From Chara braunii (lineage: Eukaryota > Streptophyta > Charophyceae > Charales > Characeae): 42,771 nt of DNA. The notes beneath the pieces were generated by a model. It had not been told where the DNA came from, did not search any database, and saw only the letters and a program-made list of their open reading frames with translations. This document shows positions 11,461 through 23,135 of this stretch, piece by piece; position 1 is the first letter of the stretch; every line of letters begins with the position of its first letter. The position numbers and the translations under genes were made by a program. The stretch covers positions 76,807 through 119,577 of the forward strand of contig BFEA01001110.1 of assembly GCA_003427395.1 (NCBI GenBank). The letters run 5' to 3'.

Positions 11461-12239
11461 CACGACTCAATTCCTACTCGCCCCCCATACTCAACCTAAA
11501 AGGCTTTAGCCTTGGTGATCTTTTGTTTGTTAAGGGTTTCACCCGAACTTTATTGAATGGCCATTTAACAAAGGTACTGAGTATTTATATGAGGATGGTT
11601 GGCTAGAGGTTAGGGTTTGCATGGCTAAAGCGAGGGGTATGAGTATAAGAACTGGTTGGAGTTGACTCCGCGTAGTGCGTGGACTCTTGTCTGACTTTTG
11701 ATGTGATTGCAGGTATGTTCAAAGACTTGAGGTTTGGTTGGGCTGCCTTGCGGTCGCATATATATGTATGGCTAGGAGGAGACGCACTATGACTGTGAGA
11801 AGTGATCGTTACATAATTATTCCCCTTGTGCATATGTGTGTGTCAGTGCATGTGTACCTACGTGTGGAACTAGCATGGCCTGAAGTGCCCGCGTACTAAG
11901 GGTCAGTCGAAGGTTGAGGTAAATAGAAGGGAGGGGATACCCCTCGCCAACTCTCGTTTATTTTCCTTGTTGCGATTTATCTTGGTGGAACGATAAAGTT
12001 CCGGGCGGAAGGGTCAGCGTGTCGCTGGTGATGCACCAGACAACTCACCACCGCTCCAGACTCCCTCCTGCCCTACGGGCCGTCTTGCCCTGCACCCGTT
12101 GGGACACCTCAAGGTGCAGAAGACGGAAAGGCCCTCAGGCCGGTTTTGCGCGCGCTAAAGAGTTACCCCCATTGGCTCGCGCTTCAGCCAATGCCTGAGC
12201 GTCGAAAGGGGACCCCTTGGCTCAGAGTAGGCCATTTGG

Positions 12240-13035
12240 GTGTGGGCACTANACAATGCGCCGTCATCGCGGCTACTCGCGTAGAGCTGCATAGCGAGAT
12301 AGTATGTGTAAGTCCAGCGCCCTCGCGATCTTATACTAAGTTCGCGCGCGACACTCGTCGCATCAAGCACTAAAAGAGTTATGGGTCAGGCGGCGAGATC
12401 ACGAGCGCGACACGGTCAGTAAACTTGGGGTCCTGGTAACGTGAAACGGCATGTTGGCGGAGGACTAGCCCCGGTCAGCCTTTGGGAGTCCATGTACGGG
12501 CCTCATTATCCCGGACGCCGGGTAGCCTATGGGTAGGATATCGGACCTCCTCCGCGCGCGCGTCGTTTGGGCTTATCCACCCCCTTTCCATTTTAGAGGG
12601 CCATCAGCTAATGGGGGTTGGAGTGAGTCTCCTTTTTGCGTTTTCATACTTGGACGTTATAGTCCGTGGCGGCCGTCAAAGTTAAACCCCTTGATGTTCG
12701 ACCGCCACTACAGCTTAAAGCTGTCTACTCAACCCCTATGCACAGGGTGCAGAAGAGGGTGTGGTCTCCAACCTCGCACGACGGTTGTCGTGCGTCGAGA
12801 GATTAACCCTCAAGGCGTGTGTCAGCCGATACTTGAGTGTCGAATGCGACCCTTGAAATTAACGAGGACCGCATGATTATGGACCCGACATAGTATGCCA
12901 TCATTGCGACTGCTTGCGTACGTTTGCATTGCGAGTCGATATGAGTTAGCCCTGCGTCCGCGCGGTTTTATACTAAGTCTTGCGCGCGACGAATATCCGA
13001 TTCCCACATTGGAAAGTTATGGGTTGGCTACCGAG
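12240..13035 (+). repeat. Internal direct repeat inside copy A
   Basis: About 160 bp at 12240-12400 recurs diverged at 12870-13035. Shared landmarks include GCCGTCATCGCGGCTACTCG against GCCATCATTGCGACTGCTTG, then TTTATACTAAG (TTATACTAAG in the first) and GCGCGCGAC. The second copy marks the right end of copy A. Confidence 0.6.
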
Positions 13036-13040
13036 GGACT

Positions 13041-14799
13041 AGGAACGTTGTCGCGTTGTTTGTGTTGTATCGTTTGTGCAATGTGTGTGTGTGCGTATGT
13101 TTTGTTTTTGTGTTCGTAGAGTGGTGTGCGCGTGGTGTGTGGGATGCGTCCTAGTCGACCGACGTCGAGCCACGCTTGGGACTTCAGCCCCCCAAGATGT
13201 CGGCCCGCGTGCGGGTCCGATATGCATATTACCGCGCGTACCCCCTATGCTACAACGAACGAGAAACGCCCTCGGCTGGTCCACCTCTGCGATTGCAACC
13301 ACGTAGCTTTCGTACTGTGGATTGGTAGCTCGGCGGGGATACGCCCACCGAAGGGAGGTGACAACTCCCGTAAGGTGGAGGTAAGTTGTGCCTCGCNNNN
13401 GNCNACTCCCGTAAGGTGGAGGTAAGTTGTGCCTCGCGTAGGCCCTATCCTGTCGTAGGGNCTCGCGAGAGGTATGGCTNGCGCACTCGGNCGGAGCGGC
13501 CTAAGGAAGCTCCATTTGTGTGTTCGCGACGAGGTTGGTCCAACTCCTGCGTGACGCGGCCGAGAGGGTCCCGCGCTGCCATGTGCGGTGTCGGACCGAT
13601 GCGCCCGACAATGCCAAAAGAGCAGGCGCAAGTATAGCAGGCACGCAACTACAATCCACTTGTGGGTAGCCGTTAGGGGCCCAAGAGGGTGGTGGGCTCA
13701 GCTGGAGCACAGCAGGGCAGGGTGGGACTGTAGTGGATTGGCAACGAGACCAGCTGGCCATACTGGTTGGTGAACGGGGTGTAGCCGGTGAAAGAGTAAT
13801 CACACCGGGCCATCGGTAGTTGTATTTTATGGCCCTTCCCTACTGGGCGGTGGATAGCTGATCGGCCCGCTGCGAAACCTTCCACCGCCGAGCGCTGACG
13901 GGAGACAGCGCTAGTCGGAATAGAGAGCGGGGAAAAGTGGAGCACCGGGGAGCGCAAAGGGAGATAGGCAGCGGGGGAGACTGACAACATTGANAGGGGA
14001 GAATAGACGAGCGGTAGAGGGAGNATGTGTCAAGGCACGGGCAGGAAGCGACGGGCTGTGAGGGAGAGCAGGCTGGATGAACNTGTACGGGGACCGCGCT
14101 GGATGCATGGGAAACAAAGTCGAAGATGGCGGAACGAAAGGCCTGGGCGTAGTAGGAAGGAGGAAGATCGTGTGATACCTCACGGATTGAGGCGGGTAGA
14201 GGATCGACATTGGGGGTTTTGAGGGTAGGTGGGTCCGAATCNNCAGTCGGAACAGAGCGAAAGNTAGTGGAGTTAGAGCTAGTAGGAAGAAGNAGTGTGC
14301 GGTAATGCTACGAAGACGGATATGGTGGGGATAGAGAATCGAGATACCACTCGATTCTTGATGGAATCGAGCGGAGTAAGAGGTGAGACTGGGGTTTTGA
14401 GACGCTGCGGATTGAATGACGTGGTTAGATTTTTGATTTGAGCAANGTTTTTGGCGGTACGAGATGCAGGGGNTGCGCAAAGAAGAATACGTAATAGAGG
14501 GGAAATGAACCTACCTTTTTTCGTGCNGGAGATTCATTCCNATTTTTTCTTTTGCTCATTCGATCGACGCGCGTGGAAGGGGCGAGCGAAAGAGGATACG
14601 TACCTGANAGNGGGGCGGCCAACTTACCTCGTAGCAAGAGAGGAANGACGATGTAGGGTGAATCANGAAAATGGGCCCGAGCTGAAGTGCACCGAGTCGG
14701 GTCTGGACGGAAGGTTCAACTGCGAGTTGGAGGGTGCGTGTCCCAGTGATCTAGCGAAAGTGACAACGGGAGAAGTGTAAGGAAAGACGACCCTGGAGA
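13041..14799. other. Spacer with a small N gap and flanking duplicate
   Basis: No convincing gene. A TG-rich patch lies near 13070-13110. Around the N run at 13397-13404 the same 30-odd bases (ACTCCCGTAAGGTGGAGGTA and onward) occur on both sides (13365 and 13405). This looks like an unmerged contig overlap. Several reverse-complement splice-donor-like sites (CTACCT at about 14511, GTACCT at about 14605, CTTACCT at about 14624) lie toward the right end. Confidence 0.45.
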
Positions 14800-15316
14800 C
14801 TTACCTGTTGCCCGATGCAACACTCATTTCGTCAATAGAAGTAGCTTCTCTTTATACCTTTGTGCACATGGCCGGACAGACTTGNTTCAACTTTGGTCAC
14901 CCNACCGTTCGGCACAGTGAGGAGAGGCGAGCCGCTGGGGTTGAAGACTCACCTGCTGGTTGGTGAGCCNGTCATCTGGGTGATCGAGGCGACAAGGGGG
15001 CCAACCGCCAGTGTGCCGACTTGGCTATTGGCCAGCACACCACTCATCTCATCGTCTGCGGACCTTGCTGACCCGCCTAGTAACCGAGTCAATGTGACCA
15101 CGAGACATGAGGCAGAGGTTGGAGGCAAGTCCGCTGGTTGACTCACTGTGCACTAATCGTACGAAGGAGCGACGAGCGAGCAGAGGGAGGAGCCCCAATT
15201 ATTTTGGCCAGCGTACGGTTCAACATGTTGAGCTAAGTAGCTAGAGTAAAGTCGGCCACGAGATTATATACTTACCTGTTGGCTGGTGCTCAACTCACAC
15301 TGATTGCGCGAAGTGG
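14800..15316 (-). other. Candidate minus-strand repeated short exons
   Basis: Three strong minus-strand 5' splice sites (CAG|GTAAG or CAG|GTGAG type) end similar stretches at about 14805, 14953 and 15276. A fourth related stretch lies near 15032-15070 inside an open frame (15146-14949). Read on the minus strand, the ends give similar peptides: DDEMSGVLANSQ, IDEMSVASG and NQCELSTSQQ. The one at 15276-15316 also has a matching acceptor (TTTCAG), giving a 41-base exon. This may be part of a host gene built of duplicated microexons. No protein family is recognised, and ordinary repeat sequence is not excluded. Confidence 0.3.
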
Positions 15317-16144
15317 CTGAAATAAAACAAGGGTGCTTGGGAATCTGCTTGCTGACTGATACGCTGCCATCCTCTTGTCCAAAATGGTGTGAATCCAACT
15401 ATGAGGCTATTTGGTGACCAATGAGCCACCCAGTCCCTCGAGCAGAGTGGATGAGTCTTTCGGAAGGGGGTGATAGGATTGTATAAGGAGGCTGCTGGCG
15501 CAGCTTCGAGGAATGATCGAGAAGGGGGTTATCATTGCGATTTGANAGTTCGTCAGGAGGGTCTGTTTCAACAGTTTGACTCNGGGATGACAAANCTGTT
15601 ACGTTTTGGCCNCCATTGCGGGGCCTTCAGGTGACGGAAGATTGGAAGGCCCTCTCCCGCGAGTCTGAGTGCAACCCCCTTGGATCTGAGAGACTTAATG
15701 AATCTATTTATNCCCTACTTACTCTAAGTCTGGTCTATTGGTTCTGAGAGGAANGTGGCAGGCGGGATTGCAACCCGTAATCCGTGCCAAGGCCTCTCTG
15801 GGAGGTTCGCCCCACCGATTGTGGGAGCTCTGGCAGACTTAATATGAGTTTTGAAAGNAGGGAACCGAGTGGGAATTTTCNGATTCCCTCTATAAACCCA
15901 GTTATAACCCCTGTCTCAGACTATCTGTACATCTTTCTATGCGTTGCCTGAGTATATTGCATGCACCCTATATTTGACTTTGGGTTTGACTTTCAGGACA
16001 TAGCCCAGACTAGGTAAAGGAAGGAGTGCACAACCTCAAGTTTCAGTTTTATTGGTTGTCTGAAAGCAGATCGTAAGAAAAGGTTGCATCAGGGGGAAGA
16101 TTGGGAGGGAGGCAGTTTTGCTTGAACTTGAAAGGGTCTTAGAG

Positions 16145-17028
16145 GGTCAGGCATTGTTTCTAAGACGAATGGCCTGACTGCTATGTTTTGTTATGTTTTC
16201 TGAAGGGTCAAACATTGTTTCTAAGACGAATGGCTTGGTCGATGTGTTTCTTGAGTTGTTTTCTCTACAACCAGACATTGTTTCTAAGACGAATGACCTG
16301 ATTGTTGTTTTCTTTTGAGATATTTACTGTGAAAACTTTAAGGACCAGACATTGTTTCCAAGACGAATGGTCTGACCGCTGTTTACTTTTTGATTGGTTT
16401 CTGAGCAGTCTCTGGGTCTTGACCCACAGTACTCTGTTTTTTTTCAGTGCTGAGAAAAGAGAGTTGAACATCGTTTCTAAGACATATGGTTCAACTTTTT
16501 TTGTTGTTTTATTCTGAGGGAGGTTCAAGCCAAAGACTGAACATTATTTCTAAGACAAATGGTTTAAGTCTGAGGCCACATGATTTTAACATGAACAAGG
16601 GAATAAGACTCTGTATATTTCTATATCTATATGCTTATAATGAACAAGGGAATAAGACTCTCTGTATTTCTATATCTATATGCTTATAAAAACAAGGCTA
16701 ACTATACATTGTTTCTAAGACGAATGGTCTGANTATAGCCTCATCACAAATTAAGAGAGTATAATTAAAGAGCTATAGTTGANGGTAACCTGGGCCGGCT
16801 GAGCATTGTTTCTAAGTTGAATGGCTCAATCCTACGCCCACTTTTGAACATTAAACTCAGAAAGATATATATAACTTGGATACTAAACAGATCAGGGCGG
16901 CTAAGCATTGTTTCTAAGACGAATGACTTAGTCATATGCCCAATGAAGAGAGAAGTAGTTGTGCAACCTGTTCGTGTATAACTAAAGCAAATAGTTGGCA
17001 TTGTTTCTAAGATGAACGACCTAATTCG
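16145..17028 (+). repeat. Hairpin array B
   Basis: The hairpins start near 16145, 16205, 16268, 16345, 16462, 16534, 16696, 16796, 16899 and 16991. The core is ATTGTTTCTAAGACGAATG. Outer stems again vary but pair: AGTTGAAC/GTTCAACT at 16462-16496 is perfect, GGCTAAGC pairs with GACTTAGTC allowing one mismatch, and GGTCAGGC pairs with GGCCTGACT. The flanks of the later hairpins match those of array A, so the order is conserved. Loops are TAAGAC here against TAAGAT in A. Confidence 0.85.
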
Positions 17029-17840
17029 ATGCCCTATGTAAGTTGGGTATAAAGAGATAAATCATTGAAAAACTATGAACTAGTGCTTGCCAAAATTGAC
17101 TTGGGTTGGTGAAAATACTTACCTTTGTGGTTTGGCCTGCATGTGATTGAGTGCGACTACTACTTAGCCTGAGTTTCAGTTTGATAGGTAGTTGCTTTAG
17201 CTGCTTGCCACGTATTAGAGCTATAGGAGTCAGTTTCAATTTTTGCATTTTCTGGGATCATTTATTATACTTGGGCTTGTATAAGTCTTGGTAAGTCACT
17301 TTCTTTACGGGAAGCGCTGCCGAAATTTCTGCAAATCCAAGGAGTTAGTCAAAATTTGACCTTTCAAAGTTCAACTTGTCTACATTTTATAAATGACTTA
17401 GTAAAAATCGTGAAAGTCTCCTTTTCTAAAGAGGATCCTGCCCAAATTTTTGCTAATTTAAGGAGTTGGACAAAAAATGACTTTGGAAAGTTGAAAATTA
17501 TTTCTATTTTCATATCCGGGCTGATATAAATTATGGAAAAACACTTTTCCAACGGGAAGCACTGCTTTAATTTTCTTAGTTTAAAGGAGACCGACTATAT
17601 TTTAACAGGTGGCGATTCTGATAATCCACCCTGTATGGGGGTGATTCTGCCATGGGTCTACCTTTCTTTAGGCACTTGCTTAGAGGTAGGCTTAGGCTTA
17701 GGTACGTAGAACGAATTTTGGTGAGATCGTGGTGTGAAGATTATTCTTCATCGATTTATAGTTTTGGTTTGGGGAATGAACTGTCTTGTGTTACAGGTCC
17801 TCTTTATCGTTTCGATTCAAGATTTGGACTAGATTCACCT

Positions 17841-17880
17841 TGATCCTGCGAGGATCACCTTCTGTTATCACTGATAACAG
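17841..17880 (+). repeat. Hairpin pair in copy B
   Basis: TGATCC/GGATCA (17841-17857) is followed by CTGTTATC/GATAACAG (17862-17880), a perfect 8-bp stem with a 3-base loop. Both correspond to hairpins in copy A. Confidence 0.8.
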
Positions 17881-18662
17881 GTCGGTTGCCGATTCGTCAG
17901 TTTACGACTCAACTTCAAACCACTCTTGTCACTCTACCTAAAGGCTTTAGCCTTGTGCTTTGAACTGTTTTTGTTGAATTTTCACCCGGGCTTTATTGAA
18001 TGACCATTTAACGAAGGTGCGGAGTGCTTTATTTTGAGAGTTGCACAAAGAGAGAGGCTTGTATGACTAAAGCAAGGGGNGTGAGCGCGGTGAATGCTTG
18101 AAGTTGACTCCGTGTAGTGTATGGACTTTNTGGTTGAATCTTTGATGTGATTGCAGGTATNTTTGTGGTTCGGACNCTGGATGTGACTGCCTGTGATTAC
18201 ATACATNTATGGNTGANAGGAGTCTCACTGTGACTGTGAGAAGTGATCGTCCTATATAAATAACCCTTATATATATTTATATGTGCCTTGGATATTCGCG
18301 CGACTTACTGTGATCGTGCGCAAGGGTTAACCAGATTATGTCTTGAAAGAAAAGTGAGACTTCNTTTTTATCTTTGNTTTTTAGAGTTNTTTTTATGGTT
18401 GGATGTTGGAGTCCNTGGCAACCGTGAAGGTCAAACCCCTTGACGTCTTTCCAGGCCCTGGATGATGAAGCCGGTCTCCAGGGCGATAAGAGACGACTGA
18501 CACCATAAGTATGAGCCTGTGTACCACCCACTCTCCACGGGGTGCAGAAGAGGGTGTGGTCTTCAACCGCACTTGGCGGTTGTCTAGCGTTGAGAGATCA
18601 TTCCCTCAAGGCGCGTGTCAGCCGACACTTGAGTGTCGAACACGGTCCTCGAGGTGTGGNGG

Positions 18663-19889
18663 TGTGCAAGTGAAAGGTTTGTCTTCTTGTAAAGAGAGAT
18701 ATGTCCATGCTCATGAGGCGGGAAAAGAATGGGAAGGGGGTTGTTGGCTATTATGTGGTTATGGTGGCGAGGAAGTTTGACAGGACGTGTGGTGTGTGGG
18801 AGAGAAAGTGAGTTCTTTTGTCCGCAGTAGAGGCAAAAGTTATTTTGGGGGGGGTCCTGACGAGGTACAGTTTTGTAATGGTATATTGGTTCGGATTGCC
18901 TGCGTATTTATTTTGGGGAAAGAAAATATGTACTGGAGGGGGATGGTGAGTGGTGGGAGGGAGAGGAAGCGAGTTCTTTTGTCTGTAGTGGGGTCAGGTG
19001 ATGTTTCAGCGTGATGCACCTTTGTCATGTTATGCTGGTTCAGATTGCTCGTATAAAAGAGNTGTGGGAAGATGTGATGGGTAGGNGTGTATGCTTTCGT
19101 CTTTTAGTGGATTTTTTTTTGTCCGAGGATGCGGCTAGGATGGTTCAGTATTTCGTGTGGAGGTCACGGTCTAGGAAGTGACTGCGGATGGTTTGTCATG
19201 TCGTCANGTGCAGGGATCGGTGTCGTTTCGCTTTGTCGTTTTTGCTTTGTCGTTTTGCTTTGTTTTTTCGTAGNGCATGCGAAAAGAGCGTGGGTGGTTT
19301 TGTTTTTTATTTTGGGGATAAAGGAGAAGGAACGTAGGAAGGGGATATGATGCTGGGGTTTTAATTTTTTGGGNGGGTGGAGGGGAGGTGACTGGGGTTG
19401 ANCCTGTTGTTTTTACTNNGTTACTTAAAGTTTTCGAGTGGGGTTGTAGGTAGTTTGGTTCTGNTTATTTTTGAGGAGGTATGGTGGCAGGTTAGATAGG
19501 TATGATTTGTTGGTNGGTTTTTATTGGGTTTGTTAGAGGTTTGGTGCAGGATCTATGGTTTTTAGAGGTTCGGGGTTAGTGTTGGCTGAGCGTATGTGGT
19601 GCATTCTTCCTTTTGTTAAGTACAAGTGGGGCCCGCCACAGCCACACTGCGACCGAGGAGAAGGACGAACAGGGGGGCGGGGCTGTTGTTGTGACACTGC
19701 TTGGGCATGTCGTGTTGAATTGGCTTGAGAACATGGAAATATACACTGTCACTTTTTTGTTTTGTTTTGTTTTGTGTCGTCATATTCGCTATACAGTGTA
19801 TAGTCACTGTATACACTAAAAAAAAAAAACATGATTGTGGCAGACTGTTTAGCTGGACTGATCAGGAGGTTGTGTGTGTGTGAGAGAGA
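18663..19889. other. TG-rich spacer
   Basis: The plus strand is strongly G+T-biased from about 18780 to 19600. There is an internal degenerate repeat (GAGTTCTTTTGTC at about 18810 and 18972). No protein frame is convincing. Near 19790-19813 there is a TATACAGT/ACTGTATA inverted repeat followed by a run of A bases (19818-19830), which could be the 3' end of a retroposed sequence. Confidence 0.45.
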
Positions 19890-19916
19890 AAGAGAGGAGT
19901 CTCTCTCTCTCTCTCC

Positions 19917-19983
<67 letters not shown>

Positions 19984-20010
19984 TCTCTCTCTCTCTCACT
20001 CTCTCTCTTG
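19890..20010. repeat. CT/GA microsatellite
   Basis: A nearly pure (CT)n tract of about 110 bases follows a short GA-rich stretch and ends about 20 bases before the large direct repeat begins. The Ser-Leu repeat frames across it are artefacts. Confidence 0.95.
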
Positions 20011-21005
20011 CTCGATCGCGTGATCCGATCTCGTCAGTTGACGCCCAAAGGCCACGGAACGAGAGAGAGACAAGGTAGAGGGAAAGGACGTGTGTGAGAG
20101 CGCGGTGGCCAGAGGTGAACAGAGAGGGTGACTAACAAGCGCGAGACGTTACGTGGACAGTTTGTATGTGGCAAGACCGTTAGAGCAAGAAGACCGTTGG
20201 CAAGAGGTGTGAGGAGGTGTGAGCGGTACGCTAGACACATGGGTTGGAATTTGATAGAGAGGGATATGAGCAGTCGACGAGAGAGAGAGAGAGAGGTAGT
20301 TAAGAGACCATCGACGGTTGTCAGACAGAAGGGGAAGCAAGTGGGCTCTCAGTGCAGAATAGTGCATGAGGTCGTGATTGGTGTATTCTGTTTGCACGTG
20401 GCACGTTCGCGCGAGAGGTAAAAAGCACAAGCGCGACTTGCGAGTGATGGGGTGGACAACGCTCAATTTTCTTGTTTGTGCTCGTGCGAAAGGGAACGAG
20501 GCGGGTTTGCGGAGCGTGACTGATGTCAACCTTTTCCGTACAAGCCTGCACGACATTTTGTTTAGGCCTCGAAAGACTGAGGGGTAGAACAGACGCGACA
20601 GCTAGGGGAGACAAGTGAAAGAGACTGAGCCTAAGGCAGTCTGCTTGCTACTCATGATCAGACGGGGCGTACTTCTGCGGGGAGAGTAATGACGGACCAA
20701 CGAGAGGGAGGTGCATCTCGCTTCTTGGAGAATGGGGTTTCCTCGCTGACAGTTGTCTGTCTCGCTCCCCTCATGTGACTTTCAGCCTGCGAAGAAGATG
20801 ACAATCAAGGATCATCAATGCTTTTCTTCAATGATCATCTTGGCTGAGTCCTCAGATAAGACAACGGTTATTGCAAAATGATCCCTTATTTCTCTTGCAA
20901 AGTTTAGTGTCCCTCTCAGCTCGCTTAATTAGTAAGAATGACAGTTATTGGCTAACTACGCAGCGTTGTGACAGTGAGTCAGGTCCTCGGTGGACTGTAT
21001 AAGCG

Positions 21006-21013
21006 TATAAATA
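21006..21013 (+). promoter_or_regulatory. TATA box in the putative 5' LTR
   Basis: TATAAATA, conserved in the second copy at 41864. It lies about 145 bases before an AATAAA signal, the usual arrangement of an LTR core promoter and R region. Confidence 0.55.
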
Positions 21014-21151
21014 ATGGAGGACCAGCACATTTAGGGCTAGTTTAAAAGTTTTAGTGACACATAAGTTGAATATACAGGGGTTGATATGATCGTACGCTAG
21101 CCATTCGAAAATACCACTTGCATTGAGCCGCTTATCTGATCATTTTGCAGA

Positions 21152-21157
21152 AATAAA
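21152..21157 (+). terminator. Polyadenylation signal AATAAA in the LTR
   Basis: AATAAA is present in both repeat copies (21152 and 42009). It would end the genomic transcript in the 3' LTR if the TATA at 21006 is the start. Confidence 0.45.
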
Positions 21158-21249
21158 GAGGCATGTAATTTTCATGTTCATGCGTCCATACCCTTCTGTG
21201 GACAGACAGAGGCTGCCAATTCGACTTGGAACTATGATGTCGTCACATT

Positions 21250-21521
21250 GCGTGACTGTACAGTTCTGATTACTTGAGTGATTGCACAACGTGACCATAG
21301 TGTCTAACTGCTCGGCGTCATTGCATTGTGTGACCGCACAGTGCTGATCGCGCCGTGTTACAACGTCATACGACTACTTTATGCATGACTGCATAAGTGA
21401 ACGTCTACTCGGGTTACGCGAAATTGTCCGCTTGAATGCTCATTTGCAGTCGTATGCCTTCGCGCGTGACATGAGGGGGATTGGGTACTTGACCGTATAA
21501 ACCTGCATGTGACCGTGTGAG
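21250..21521 (+). repeat. Cluster of six TGAYYGYRYR motifs in the LTR
   Basis: Related 11-mers occur six times: GTGACTGTACA, GTGATTGCACA, GTGACCGCACA, ATGACTGCATA, TTGACCGTATA and GTGACCGTGTG (about 21252, 21278, 21330, 21385, 21489, 21509). They recur in the second LTR copy. They may be factor-binding sites or remnants of a short tandem repeat. Confidence 0.5.
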
Positions 21522-21914
21522 TAGAAGAATGCATGCTCGAGTGTTCCTTTTTCTTGGTAGGTTCGGTGAGGGAAAATTTGATATCTGTCGAATGTACCAG
21601 CTTGCTTTTCACTCCCAGAGTACTTTGCATGTCAAATGTAGTACGGAGGCTACCGCCTTTTGATTTCTGTCTATAACTTAATGTCGGATGTATGGGGAAG
21701 AGAAAAGCAATGTTGAGAAGGATTTCTTATGTCCTCGCTAAGTACCTACTTGACGATGACTAAGGTACCCGGACCTGTTCGAGCTGGAGTAACCTTCAAC
21801 TCGAAAGTCTGTGGAGTCTTAAATTCGTTCTTGCTAAAGCTCCTCCTACGCCTCCCCATTTACTGTTCTTGGAGGTTGTTGTTCTAGATAGCCATCTACG
21901 TAAGTTGAGAACGG

Positions 21915-23135
21915 TCTGGCTATCAGGATAATTCTCTCTGAAACACTGTTTTGTCAATTCTTATGAAAGCTGAATAGGATTTAGCCACGCGCCTGGCGTT
22001 AGTTTCCAGATGGGGAGAGTTGGTCTTTGAGTTTTAGCAATTCCGAACTCCTAACTGGAGTGTCTCGCTGGATCTGACCCGTTTGCGTAGTACGAGCAGG
22101 TCGTGCTTAAGATCGAGCTCTTAACCCGAAAGACCTGGTTGATACTAAGCGGTGTGTGGGGATTGAGTTGACTGCTTAACTGCTCGGGACCACGAGGTTA
22201 GACATGTGAACCTCGAGAGAGAGCCTTGTTTGCACATGACTGAGGGTCAGCGNTGTGGTCAGGAAAAAAGAGGTGAGTGTGCTTTGTGTGAAGCTCTTGT
22301 AGCCCACCCCCTTCTCTGTTTCTCGTAGGCTCGGGTTAAGGGTACTAGTGAGCAGGACAATCACGGAGANCGCAGACCNGGAGTGAGTGATGCACTTCTC
22401 TCCGCCAGGACAAAAGAAAGGGGGGNGTAGTTGAAAGAATCTTGTGTATTCATTGGGTGCTTGGATGANAGTCAGATGACGGGGGCGGCATGATATTCTA
22501 AGACGGGATTTTCCTGAATTCTAGCAGAGAGATGTCGTCGACGCTCGTGAAAATGTTGTCCTCGTCGAGGTCTTTAGCTTTCCAGATCTTTTACAGATGC
22601 AAAAATTNNTAATACCTCGGTAAACCATAATTGGGTCGGCANGCAACCCGAAATCAGTCTCANATATTACTTAAGCAAGATTCAGGTACTACTCAAACAG
22701 GATTCGGACTTTACCTTCACGAAGTTCAGTCAATTTTCAGAATACACTCGGACAGCGTTCCGTGGTACTCAGAGCTCAGAGACGGCATCTTAATGAATGC
22801 ACAAAACTCAGATAGTATTTGGAAGTTTTCTAGGGCTTCGACTGGCAAGCTGTGTAGAAGTCAGAGCTTGGGACAATATACTATCCCCTTCAAGTTGCTA
22901 TTTAACTACTGCTTAATTGCTTTATCATCGCCGAATCAGTGGAAAAACCTTCTCAGAACAAATACTCAAGTGACTGTCCTGAAAACANCAATNAACANAG
23001 AACAATAGTANACAAANTTTACTCGGNCAGTGNTAATCATTCNCCGCTNAAGACATCNNTGTTCTTCTGATCAGTGATTAGTTACCCGGAACTCAGGGGC
23101 TCACCGTCTTGGGACGTCAGTGTGATTAGGGAGAC
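21915..23135. other. Non-coding part of the putative LTR
   Basis: I see no convincing gene. A frame at 22631-23008 has stop-free composition derived from repeated CTCAGA-like words and is not supported. N calls are frequent around 22980-23060. Confidence 0.4.

Larger units (their letters stand above)
9200..13040 (+). repeat. Large non-coding repeat unit, copy A
   Basis: This stretch is collinear with 15605-18662. Shared landmarks in the same order are the start (CATTGCGGGGCC at 9210 and 15614), the hairpin array, tandem GGGAAGCGCTGCCGAAATTT units, the TGATCC/GGATCA hairpin, a signature near 11800 (TGACTGTGAGAAGTGATCGT) and a GGGTGCAGAAGAGGGTGTGG block at 12747 and 18540. By eye identity is roughly three quarters to four fifths. 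A segment at about 11840-12650 has no clear counterpart in copy B. No open frame looks like a protein. It could be a long LTR, a non-autonomous element or a structured RNA gene. Confidence 0.8.
15605..18662 (+). repeat. Large non-coding repeat unit, copy B
   Basis: Diverged direct copy of 9200-13040 in the same orientation, with its own hairpin array, tandem units and terminal block. It is about 0.8 kb shorter because the 11840-12650 part of copy A is missing. Identity looks too low for recent LTRs of one element, so these are old paralogous copies or very old LTRs about 6.4 kb apart. Confidence 0.8.

Noticed and set aside
13911-14480. Minus-strand 189-residue Pro/Ser-rich frame
   Set aside because: Low complexity opposite purine-rich DNA with several N calls; not supported as a gene.
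9200-18662. Copies A and B as the two LTRs of one element
   Set aside because: Divergence is high, copy A has 0.8 kb absent from B, and no gag-pol, primer site or polypurine tract lies between them. Not excluded for a very old element.
19831-20097. Open frame of Ser-Leu repeats
   Set aside because: It is a translation of the CT microsatellite; only its tail is of interest because it lies in the LTR repeat.
22631-23008. Plus-strand 125-residue frame
   Set aside because: Built from CTCAGA/ATTCAG words of the surrounding degenerate repeat; no paralog and no motif.
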